Source: Heligmosomoides polygyrus polygyrus (taxonomy: Eukaryota > Nematoda > Chromadorea > Rhabditida > Heligmosomidae). From it: a DNA stretch of 64,000 nucleotides. Position 1 is the stretch's first letter, and each line of letters begins with the position of its first letter. Below the pieces are notes generated by a model. That model had not been told where the DNA came from, did no database searches, and saw only the letters and a list, made by a program, of their open reading frames with translations. This document shows, piece by piece, positions 11,101-23,100 of the stretch. The position numbers were made by a program, and so were the translations under genes. Location: contig OX377204.1 of assembly GCA_947396885.1 (NCBI GenBank), forward strand, positions 93,196,728 through 93,260,727, given 5' to 3'.

Positions 11101-14100
11101 GCACAGTCAGGCGCTGGTTCAATCGTTTCGAGAGCGACGACACGAGCCTCGAGGACAGGCAACACCCGCTGAAGATCCTCCTCTGCTGCTGGTGGGACGC
11201 CAAGGGCATGCTGTACTTCGAGCTGCTCCCGCAAGTCAGAACGGTCACCGCCTCCATCTGCACCGATCAGCTCGAGAAACTAGCCGCCGCCATCCGAGAA
11301 AAGCGTCCCCGACGGGCCTCGGTCCACCTGCTGCACGACAACGCGCGCCCCCACGTGGCGAAGGAGACCCAGCAGAAGTTGGCGACGCTCGGCTGGAAGA
11401 CGGTTGCCCATTCGCCGTATTCCCCGGACCTCGCCCCCTTCGACTACCACTTGTTCCGCCCGCTGAAGCACCATTTGGCCGGAAGAAAATTCACCAACTA
11501 CGACAACCTCAAATCCGACATCGAGGACTTCTTCGAGTCGCAGCCCCCGGAGCTCTGGGCGAAGGGCATCGGCGACCTGCCCAATCGATGGGCTACTGTT
11601 GTGGATAACTGTGGTGATTATTGATTGGACTTGCTTTTCAATAAAGTTGAAAAAAATTAAAAATGGTGAAATTTTCGGACAAGAATTATTGGACAGCCTG
11701 GTATCATTGAGCAACATCCCGACTTAGGGCTACCGAAGGTAGGGAATGGAGATTACGCTCAAGTAGTCCACTCTAGGCTTGGTGCCTCCCTTTGAAAGCG
11801 GTAGTTGGCCCCATTGGCTACTGAGATATTTGTAGCTCCGCCTTTGCACTATTGTCTGTATAGCCTGTTGTGATGTGGTGCTCGTGTTGTGCTCTGCAGG
11901 TAACCGATGTAATAAAACCATTATTACAAGCTTTCCCGGAAGATGCACCAATTTGGTAGACACTAGCGGATGTGTCTGCCGCAAAGCTCATAATAGTGGT
12001 TTTATTATGTCTGTTACCTGCAGAGCACAACACGAGCACCACATCACAAGAAGCTATACAGACAATAGTGCAAAGGCAGAGCTACAAATATCTCAGTAGC
12101 CAATGGGGCCAACTACCTCTTGGTCAAAGGGAGGCACCAAACCTAGAGTGGACTACTTGAGCATAATCTCCATTACCTACTTCCGGTACCCCTAGGTCTG
12201 GATGTTACTAAATGATACTTATCCTAGAGTGTTCACCTAACTATGCTAAATCTTACCATTCATTCCCATTTGCTCTATATTACGTACTACTATAAATTCG
12301 TAAATGTGGACCGTAGTTTGGTATTCACATAAAGACATCCACCGGCCTGGATTACTAGTCAGTTATGCTAAAACCTCGTCCAACATACTTCCCCACTAGC
12401 AAACTCCAAGCCAGTCATGTTGTAATAGTGTAACCGAAGCCGGAATCAATCTTAAAGAGGACATCCGGGATTGGAAGCAAACAAATCGATTAATGTCAAG
12501 CTCTCTCCATGGTCAAAAATCGCTATTTTTGCTAGGGTGACAGGTCACTCGTATTGATCCTGTCACAGACTACGAATGCGCCCCTAGGCCGTGGGCATAC
12601 TTCCATCGCGCGCTCAGTTCATGGCCATTCCGCTGCACGCGGTCGATTAGCCAAAGGAAACTTCGCCGCGGCTGCAGCAATAGTGGCGGCCGGCATGCGC
12701 GACGGCCTCCCACGCTCATCGCGGGCATGGCATACTTTTTCGCGCCGCGCGCGGCGTTTAGCGTTGGTCCTGGACGGATCGCCGTCGCGCTCCCTTGCAG
12801 AGCGATGAGCAATGCGACCAACACAGAGAAGTTCAAATTCTTTCGCGTCGCTCGGCAAAACTCATCGCCTCGATCCCATCGCGGCGACGGGAAGTACGCA
12901 CAGGGCTTTATACATGAGGAAGCAGAGAATGTTTTGCCTTAATAAGCCCTCTCCTGGATTTCTCCGAAGGTTTCAGTTTCTGCTCCAAGATATGAGCGTT
13001 CCCCGGGAAATTCAGGTGAGGCGATGGCGTGGCACTGGAGTAAGAACGTAGCCGACACGATGAGGTTGTCCCTTCCGACTAGGCTAGGTGCTGATCATGA
13101 ATTGAATGGAACTATACCGGTAAATTAAGACGAGTGACGCGAGTGGTCCGTCATCAGGGTGTACAAAGAGATTTAGCTAACAAACCCGTAAGCACCGCGT
13201 TCTCAGCACGTCAGGAATAGGTCAAAGCAAATGAAACGTTCTCAGAAGCCATCCCAGACGGATGTGCAGTCCTCCAGAAACTCACTTGGATATATTCAGA
13301 CGAGCTAGAGTGCGACGGAGAACCACTGGAGAGCCAATATACAGGCGACGCTCGCCGATGTATATTACGTGTCCGCTCAGAATTCACACGCTCCATCGGC
13401 ACAACAATAGCCGGAGAGCTTGCACGACGATCAGTCTAAAGCCATTTTTGGATAAGGATATTCAGGCGGAATGAATTCGAGAAACCTTTGACAAACCTTA
13501 GTCAGACGATCACGTTCTCTGCTTGGACTTCTCCTCAGCAGACGACCACCAAGGCCGGTGATAATACCACGGAACGCGGACGACGAGCGCCGATTAGAAG
13601 ACTAAATTCAGAGATATGGCACGGGGATAAGAACGACGACAAAAGCGGCCGTGCTCCAACAATGCCACATGACATGGCATGTCGTCGCAATTTTCATGCA
13701 TCGTTAGGGTCGGTTTATAATCAGCAACCGGAGCGAGCGACGGTAGCAAAGGACATAATCAAATATACCATTTTCACGTCAAATTGGACACTTCTCAAAT
13801 CAAACTGGGCACTTTTCAAACCAAATTGGACACTTTTCACGTCAAATTGGTCACTATTCTAAGCTAGCCTAAGACTTTTGAAATCAAATTGAACTCTTTC
13901 AAATCAAAACGATTTCTAGGTAGGTTAACCTACAGACTCACTAAGATGGTTAGAATACTTGGTGGTATAAATATTTTTGTTCAAGAAAAACTGGAAGATT
14001 TTTTGAAATTTTTAAAGTCCACCTGCCCCAAGATGCGTAATAATTTTATAAAAAATTTAATTCTTGAGAAAAAATAAGGAATTAAATTTTTGTTTTGAAG

Positions 14101-17100
14101 GGCAACAAGCCAGCAATCATGTAGTGCATTGAAAGACTGATTGCGCCATGCATTCGAAAATCAAGTTGCAATGTTTATTTAATTGATAGTGCAAATACTG
14201 TTTATATGCAGCATCAAAGGAGGATGTGTATTTTTTACAATTGTTTATGTTGCAGTTAATAATTAGTATGCAGGTGTGAAACTCCATGCACATAAAAATT
14301 TTGCTATCAACCGAATAAAAATCGCGAAGTTTCGGACGAGGGCATAGCGCATGATTTTTTCATGTTTTTTTTTGTTTTGGCAATAAAAAATGGGTGCCTC
14401 CTGTTCTTTAAAGCAAGCTTTAAATCATTATTTTTCTCGAAAAATAAAAAAATTACAAAATTTCAAACTATGTGGTCTCTTATTGAGGAGTAAATTAAAA
14501 CTTTAAAGAGATCATACTAAAATTTTCCTGGAACAAAAAATTATTCTAACCTTTTCGGAGAGTCTCTAGTTAGCGCAATGTTACTATGAGGGGGCCAGCT
14601 TACATTTGAATGAGTTTTGGATCTATCCTAGTCCGGGGGGGGGGGCACATACCTAAAAAGTATTATATGTAACAAATCCAGTTGAGACCTTCCGAGCGGC
14701 TCCTACAGAACAACATAGGACCCTAAACAGGAAAAACTCACAAAGAAAAAACGAAAATTACATTTGTTGCGGTTGTAAGCCGGCAAAGTTGTGTGTCCTC
14801 CTCACCATGTTAGATCCTGGTTATAACATGTCAGCCGGCGGTCAGCATGCGACATGATTCCATTCCGTCGCCAGTTGCCCGCCTAGACGGTTGTAAACCG
14901 CGGCGATTTTTTTTATTTTTGTTTGTTTTTTGGTTTCGTTTACGTTCCAACTCGTTCTCTAGGAGCCGCTCGGTAAGTCTCATTTCATTTTGTTACTTAC
15001 TTTTTAGTTATGTGGCTCCCCTAGGATAGATCCCGAGTTTTTACCCGCTTGACCTAGGCCCCTCTCGCTGCAACTTGCATTACACGTACGTACGCGTCAG
15101 TTTGCGTACAATGTGGGAAATTCCATGTCATCATATCCGACTGCTACGCTTAAGTCTGTCGAAGCCCATGGGCTGCCCCCCGTGGTATCATTACGCCCTC
15201 TAGTTTAATGTAGAAGAAGCTCACTTAGATTTGAAAGAGTTCGCTTTGATTTCAAAAGTCTTAGGCTAGAAGAGTGCCCAATTTGACGCGAAAATGGGAC
15301 AATCTCAAAACCTGAATACGCTCAAAACTGCGACTGACCTTAGGCTTCAGACCTTCGACCGCTTTCAGCGAACCCTTCCTATCCAGATTCAGCTGGGCAT
15401 TCTGTCCGTTGCTTAAGGCTGACGCCTTCCGTTCTACACAGACAGAAGAGGGCTCCTTCAGATTTCCAGCCGTCATAAACGGTTGTCTGCAATAAGAACC
15501 GGATGAGATCCATTTTCGAAACATGCGGGCAAAACCTGATACCTCGGAGACGGGGCCGCTGAACTGCTCCTGTGATGATTGAGGCTCGTCACGTAGCAGT
15601 TCGGATGGAGACCAATCCAGTTCGCCTTCTCTATCAACAGCTTCACAGCCGCTATCTGCAGCTTCGTGTCCACACGAACAGTCGTGAGCAGATTCTCCTA
15701 AACGAAAACCAGACCTCCACAGGCAAAATGAGGTCAAGCAGTCATCTCCACACACCTGAGATCCTCGTCTGTCTTTGCGCTTTGCTTTCTCCTTATCCTC
15801 TCGGAATAGAGTGGGAGCAAAAACGGTCGCGAGATTCGCGGCATCCATTTGATGCTTGTCGGCATGGCGTGATATCTGAGACATTACTCGGATACAGTTA
15901 ACATGGATCCGATAGACCCTAGGAAAACAGCTCCTACCCCGAGTAGTTGCCTCATTAGGTATCCCAGTGTTCCAATGTGAGCTGGAGGTAGAGTAGAGTC
16001 CAAATTCCTCTTAGTCACCTCATAGCCAGGCTCAAACAACGTGCAGAAATCATGGCGTGAAATCTGGAAGTCAAACATTTTGCGCAAATTATCTCGGATG
16101 TTTCTATACCATTTGCACGTCGAATTCGATACTCTTCTACGCTAGGTTTAGGTTTTTTGAAAACGAAGCGAACTCTTCCAAATCGAAATGGCCTTCAGGC
16201 AGGTTGAACTGCAGACTGCTCAATACGGTGAGAATAATTCATTGTTAATTAATTGGATTAATTCAAGCTTGGTATAACTTTCGTTGAAATTTTTTTTAAT
16301 TCACCTGCCCCAACAGGTGTAATAATTTTACAAAAACTTTGAATCTATCCTAGCCCGGGGGGGGCACATAACTAAACAGTATTATATGCAACAAATCCAG
16401 TTGAGACCTACCGAGCGGCTCCTACAGAACAACATAGGACCCTAAACAAGAAAAAACAATGAAAAACTACATCTGTTGCGGTTGTAAGCCGGCAAAGTTG
16501 TGTGCCCTCCTCACCATGAGCAAAAGAAAGTCCAAAGGCAAATAAAATCCTACATCCTTTTCGTTCCTACCCTTATACGGATGTAAGAACAAAAACAAAA
16601 GAACATAAGAGCTTGTTGGATCCTGGTTATAACATGTCAGGTGGCGGTCAGCACGCAGCATGCGGCCTCATGCGCCCTACTCACCATGTTAGATCCTGGC
16701 TATAACATGTCAGCCGGCGGTCAGCACGCGGCATGACTCCATTCCGTCCCCAGTTGCCCGCCGAGACGGTTGTAAACCGCGGCGAATTTTTATTTTTTGT
16801 TTGTTTGGTTTTTTTTAGGTTCCAACTCGTTCTCTAGGAGCCACTCGGTAAGTCTCAATTCATTTTGTTACCTACCTTTTAGTTATGTGCCCCCCCCCCC
16901 CGAACTAGGATAGATCCAAAATTTTATTTTTAGAGGAAAAACAAATTAAAATGTACTCCTTCAGTGACAGTGTCTACAGTAAAGTCTCATCTCCTTGTAA
17001 GAAACTCATCAATTTTCTAACGAAGAGAAACGCGTAGACAGGTGAACCTTCGAGAGAACGAACCTTCGAGAGAACCATCCATTTCTCAGTTTTTGCAGTA

Positions 17101-20100
17101 GGCCCCAACCCATCAACGTTTTTCGCGTGGTCCTTTTGTCCGATTTGATACTGTTCCGCTAAGATTCCAAAGAGTTTTACAGGAAAGCAGCTGAACTTGC
17201 CTGAGTCACCTATGTGATGCTTACGGCCAGAATTGATCTATTTATCGGAAGTCCCGCACTGATAGAGAGATCGACTCTGCCAATAAGCATCACATAGGTG
17301 ACTCAGACAATCTGTTCAGCTGCTTCCCTATAGAATTCTTTAGAATCTTAGCGGAACAGTATCAAATCGGACAAAGGGCAACGCGAAAAACGCTGACGGG
17401 TCGGCGCTTACTGCGAAAACTGCGAAATGGATGAGATTCTCGAACGTTTCTTCTATCTGCCGTGGCTTTTCTTCATAAGAAGATTAATGGGTTTCTTACA
17501 AGGAAATGAGGCTTCACTGCAGTCACTGTCTCTGAAGGGAAATCGAAGGACATTTTCGAAGGAAATGAGCTGAGCCGTAACAGTTATGGTCTCAGCCCAA
17601 TCGATGCTCCCACTCGGTAAAGACCAGTGCCTAAATGACGCGCAACACCTCTATCTAACTAGATACAAAGTTTTAACCCACTACTACGACGTAAATCGAC
17701 GACCTACCATGTAATCCATACAAATATCGTGCCCGTAAAGGAAAAGAGCACCTCGCACTGTATGAGAATCGAACATATGACATCACAACTACGAGTCAAT
17801 GGCGTTCATTACTACGCTTCTAAACCACTTGCTCCACCAGCTATCAGAAACTTCCTTATTTCTATGTGAACTAACGTGCGCGCGTGTCGGGTGTTGACGG
17901 TCCAATCGCATAGCAAAAATTTTGAGGGTCATTACCTCTTGTGATTTAAGGACCCTACAAAAATGAGACACACTTTTCTACACACTGAGCGATGGAAATT
18001 CCTTCTGTAATTTCATTCCAGCTGTTCAGACATAAGCTTGATTCTTCTTGCTGATGAGGTTAAAACTTTGCTCACATAAACGACGCAGCTGATTATATAT
18101 CATACATTGCCTACTTAGGTATCTATTAGGTCGTTGCATATGAAATGGCCGATTTTGCTACCTCAATTTCTGGCCGATTTTCGAGGCTACGAATGTTCCC
18201 GTTTCATACACTGTATACAGTTTCTCAAGGGGCACAGAATCTCCGCTTTCTTTCCATTTAGGGCCTGTTCATACTTCGCAACGAGAGCGACTCGTCGCCC
18301 GTGCAAAACATGCATATTGATTAAAACCAAGCGCGCGCCGCCGAAAAGTGTTCATACTCCGGCGCTGTCGCTCCGGTCGCTCCTGTCGCTCTAGCCGCTC
18401 CAAGCGCTGCTGTCGCCTGTATACACTTCCGCGCGCTGCGCTCTCGTCGCTCCCGTCGCCCATGCAAAACATGTAAGTTGATCGCGCGCCACCAAAAAGG
18501 GTTCATACTCGAGCGCCGGCGCTGTCGCTCCAGTCGCTGCTGTCGGCTGTTATACTTCCACGCGCTGCGCACGCTACAAGCGCAGCTCTCTCGTCGCTCT
18601 TGTCGCGAAGTATGAACAGGCCCTTATAGACTTTGTGACACGATTTCCTTTTCCCCAGTTTTTGACGTCGTTATAACAGCACGAATCAACGTGATATTCG
18701 GGTGCTCTGCTTATTTGAATGGAGAAGTGGACACATCGCCGAGGCCGCAGCTCGTGACATCAGCGCTGCATTTGGACAGGATTTCGCTAAGAAACGCACA
18801 ATTCGCCAGTGGTGCGAAAGATTTCAATCTGGAGACGAAGGTCTCGAAGGAGAAGATCGAGGGAGGCCGGCATCACTCCTTAACTACGACCAACTCAAAG
18901 CTATAGGCCCCGTTTATACTTCGACGCCGAGCGAGGCGATGCCACTTTTAGTGGCCATATTGATTGAGCGACGCGATCGATCAATTTGGTCACTTCACAT
19001 GCCGTCGCGTCGCTCGGCGTCGGAAGTATAAACGGGGCCATAATCGAAGCGGATCCGCGTCAAACTGTGAGAGAGCCAGCATAGTATTTCCGTGCTGACT
19101 GCAGCACTATCACTTGAATGCAATCGGAAAAATAGAGATTGGGTAAATGGATCCCGCACGAAGTGAGTGGATCTATGGCCACTAAAACCAGATCGGAATA
19201 GATTTGGAGCACGAAATATGGATTGGAGAATGGTTCTTATGTTTTATTAATTCTCGGAGTTCTGATTTTTACAAAGAAGGAATGTCTAAGCTATTGTCGC
19301 GTCGAGAATAGTGTACTAATTGTAATGCTGCTTATTTCGGTTAATAAAATTGCTTCCAAACAATGCTATGATCTAACACATTTGCTTAAGCCTGGAGCGG
19401 CTGGTAGAGAGGCTATATCGCAACAAAACATCCTGTAACAACATATAGCCTCTCTACCAGCCGCTCCAGGCCTAAGCAAATGTGTTAGAACATTGTTACT
19501 AGTAAGGTCTTCAGCTTAACCGGTCCCATGCTGATATCAGCGGCCGGCCCATCCCGTATCACGGGTGGGTGCTGACAGGCCTCGAGAATATCGCGGATGT
19601 TACGTGCGGTCAAACAGCGCCGGTGGTGTAAGGCCGGGGGCATACTTCCATCGTCGCGATGCCATCGCGTTGGTCAGTTCATGGCCATTCCGCCGCGTGC
19701 GGCCGAATAGTCAAAGGAAACTTCGCTGCGGCCACCGCAACGGTGGCGGCCGGTATGTGCGATGGCTTCCTGCGCTCATCACAGGCATGGCATACTTCTT
19801 CGCGTCGCGCGCGATGTTTAGCGTTGGTCCTGGACGGATCGCCGTCGCGCTCCCTTGCAGAGCGATGGGCGATGCGACGAGCACTGAGAAATTCAAATCC
19901 TTTCGCGTCGCTCTGCAAAACTCATCGCCGCGATTCCATCGCGGCGACGGCAAGTATGCACGAGGCCTAAGGCCGGGTGCATACTTCCATCGCTGCGATG
20001 CCATCGCGGCGCTCAGTTCATGGCCATTCCGCCGCACGCGGCCGAATAGTCAAAGAAAACTTCGCCGCGGCCGCCGCAACAGTGGCGGTCGGCATGCGCA

Positions 20101-23100
20101 ATGGCTTCCCGCGCCCATCGCGGGCATGGCATACTTTTTCGCGCCGCGCGCGGTGTTTAGCGTTGGTCCTGGACGGATCGCCGTCGCGCTCCCTTGCAGA
20201 GCGATAGAGCGATGGGCGATGCGACCAGCACAGAGAAATTCAAATTCTTTCGCGTCGCTCTGCATAACTCATCGCCGCGATTCCATCGCGACGACAGGAA
20301 GTATGCACGAGGCCTAAGGCGAACATCGCTGCCCGGAAAGCAGAAGATGCGGGTTCGAGTCCCGCCTGGCGCAAAAGTTTTGATCGCAACAAAACATCCT
20401 GTAACAATGTTACTATCTGTCAAAACTTTCAGTCAAAATCGGCCATTTCATATGCAACGATCTAGCATAAAGCTTGCTTCGACAGCAATGGCGCATACCT
20501 ACAACCCTCTCGACAACACCGACCGCTCGACCTTTTAGCGACGTTTTGTTTCACCTTCAATCTCCCCTGACGAACCACACCCAGGTCCTCGCTATGCACT
20601 TGCAAAGTAAACTAATGAAAGCAGATGACGCTATCGATTAGCCGGGCGAGCTCGTTAGGCAGCAATGCCAGTGAACTTCTTCTTTAACCTATGTGCCGGA
20701 GGCAGACGAATGAATAACGGCTACGAACACCTGACATTCCAAAGTCTCGAAATAAACGCTTGAACAAACTTTCGCATAGCCACACCCCATTCCTCCACAG
20801 CTCCCCTTTCCACCACAACATAACGTTGTGAGAAAGCGAACAAGCGAAAACGTTACGACGACGAAAGAGCACGTAAGCCTCTAACCTCCAAGAAAATGCT
20901 CATTATGCAGCGAAATATATAAATTTTCTCGTCAAAATGGACACTTTTCCAACCAAATTGGACACTTTATAAATCGGATAGAAGATTTATGAACCAAATT
21001 TTACCTTTCTATGCAAACCTGAGCTATTGAAATCAAAGTAAACATCTACCAAATCAAAAAGAGCGTTTTCAGGTTTACATTCTCCAAAAGGGTCCAAATA
21101 ATTTATCGTATAATGAAAACTGAGTAAGAATTCTTTCAAAATTTTTCAAATCACCATCTCCAAAAGTTGAACATTCCTTAAAAATTTTATCAAAAATTTA
21201 TATTTAAATAAAAACCAACAGATTATAACCTTTTCCTAAGATGCTGGAAGTCAACATTTTATTAACGAAAAAAATGAGATTACGACATGCAGCCGTCCAT
21301 GACGCCGCGACTTTCCTTTGATTGATAGTTAGAATCCTTCTTGCGTGAAGCTACAGGCACAACAAAAACATTTGTAGAAAACCCACACATCTTCACACTG
21401 CTATTTCAAGTAAGTAGCATTTGCACTACCAATCAAATGAGAGGAGCTAGAGGAGAGCATGGCACGGTCTCTCAATAAACTAAAAAGCGATGCCTTCCTG
21501 CGCCTTAAAACGAGCTCTAAACTATTGCTTTATTTTTGAAAAAAATTATAAAATTTCAAACAGTGCATTTAGTTTTTAAGGCAGAAGGCAGATGAATTTA
21601 AAAATTTCACAGAAAGTCACACTTTTCCTGGCCAAAAAAATTGTTCTAAGCATCCGGGTGGGTCTATTTCAATAAGGAAGAAGCCTGGTTTGATTTGAAA
21701 GATGTTCAGTTTAATTTCAAAAGTGTCAAGCAGGGGTGTTCGTAATTACGATTTATGATTTTACAATTTACCGTAATTTTTGGCAAATCTTTTACGATTT
21801 ACGATATCCTGGGCCGAAAATTGTAAATTTTCGCAAATGTGATCTTTGATTCCTATACAGCAGCAGTCCTCATGGTTTATTTATTTATTTTTTTATTTAT
21901 TCGGACATGTGGGCAACACATGTAAAGTAAACGATGTGAGCAAGCTCATTATCGCAACCAATAACAAAGTGACTTGGCAAAGGGAACTGCGGAATGAATA
22001 CGGAGGATAAAACAACATTAAAAGATAGAAAGAAAATAAAAGATGCCAGCGGGAGCAAAGAAGAAAGTAAACATGAAGGCATACGAAGAATCAGGCCATC
22101 GACTTGCCTGGGACCGGAATTTTTTTGCTTGATCAACTGTAACATTCGAAAGATTTAGCCGCCATTTTTTTGAAACCCGCAAGGTTAGCGGGAATTTGGA
22201 ACCGTTTGCTTAACCTGGCGTACTCGGCGCCCGCTCTACAAACGAAGAAGTTGGCCCTCACTGAGGCTCTAGCCCTGGGGTAATGTAGCTTGACAGCAGC
22301 GCCCCTTGTAATTGAGCTCCTGACTGTGAAGAAACTGCCTCCGCCAAGGTGCACCAGACCGTGCAAGATCTTAAATACCATAAGAAAATCAAATTTTTTC
22401 CTACGTGAAAAAAAGCGACTCCAAACCGAGCACCCTGCGCCGCTCACTGCTATCCGGGATTGACCGGTAGCTACATTTTCTAGACCTAAGAAAAAGAAAA
22501 GAAGTTTGGCGCAACTAGGTTTATGACAGCGTGCTCTTTTGGAGTCTGCTTCACAGCGCATTACCGTTTTATGGTTGAATTTTTTCTCTAATGTTCTAAC
22601 GTAGAATCGAAGCAGAAGACACCGCTTTGTGCACAGGCGGCTCGAGATCGACTTTATTCCATTTGTTCACCTTAACCCTACACGTCTAACATTGCATGGG
22701 CTAAGGGGTGGTGTCAGGACTTGCGGGTCGAGCTCGTTCTAACCCGACTGCGTGCTAGTGGGGAGCGTCGCATTCAGATCATCGGAGATCATTACATTCT
22801 AGCCCACAAAAAGACATACGAGGTCGTATTATACATGAAAGAAGACTACCATCGCTAATTCATACTCCATTCGCTGACTACCGTCTGGTCATCTAATTCA
22901 TAATCGAGTCAAACTAACCCTATCGAATAGAACTGAGGCGAAACCATGAAGGAATGTCACTCATGACTGTAGGAGGGGTCGGGAGCAGCTACTAGTCTCA
23001 AATGGTATGTCTATGGGATTGTCAATACACTTCATAGTGTGGCTACTGCTCACGCAGTTTTTTGAATTCTGATATAACACTGTAGTTACTGCCTCTCATT

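Larger units (their letters stand above)
10707..12329. repeat. Foldback element interrupted by a mariner
   Basis: Long inverted arms (shared motifs AGGGTCTACATTTACGAAT-type at the ends, GCACAACACGAGCACCAC near the centre, about 11960). The left arm carries the mariner at 10818-11701. The matching place in the right arm (AGTATCATT read inverted, about 12215) is uninterrupted and shows the pre-insertion sequence. Confidence 0.8.
19617..20372 (+). pseudogene. tRNA-like gene split by two hairpin MITEs
   Basis: Removing 19632-19967, 19971-20314 and the extra TAA copies leaves a 70-nt cloverleaf: acceptor GCGCCGG/CTGGCGC (one G-T pair), D stem GTGT/ACAT with loop AAGGCGA, anticodon stem 4 of 5 pairs with loop CCGGAAA, variable loop AGAT, T arm GCGGG-TTCGAGT-CCCGC, discriminator A, and TTTT five bases on. 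The anticodon would be GGA but position 33 is C, not T, and a class I variable loop does not fit serine, so identity is unclear. Both MITEs sit in the D loop with TAA duplications, so the interrupted gene cannot fold as a tRNA. It could be a SINE head instead of a true tRNA gene. Confidence 0.7.

Noticed and set aside
11024..11717. ORFs of 145-194 codons in other frames over the mariner
   Set aside because: They are shadows caused by the GC-rich third positions of the transposase frame; only the frame at 10986 has mariner motifs.
12554..12858. Ala/Arg-rich ORFs on both strands
   Set aside because: Products of GCG-rich hairpin DNA (subtype C element).
19565..20317. A 250-codon plus-strand ORF
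   Set aside because: It spans the two tandem hairpin MITEs; its two halves repeat each other because the elements do. Not a gene.
20340..20372. Intact tRNA gene from the T arm alone
   Set aside because: The 5' half is separated by about 690 bp of MITE sequence, so it is annotated as an interrupted pseudogene.
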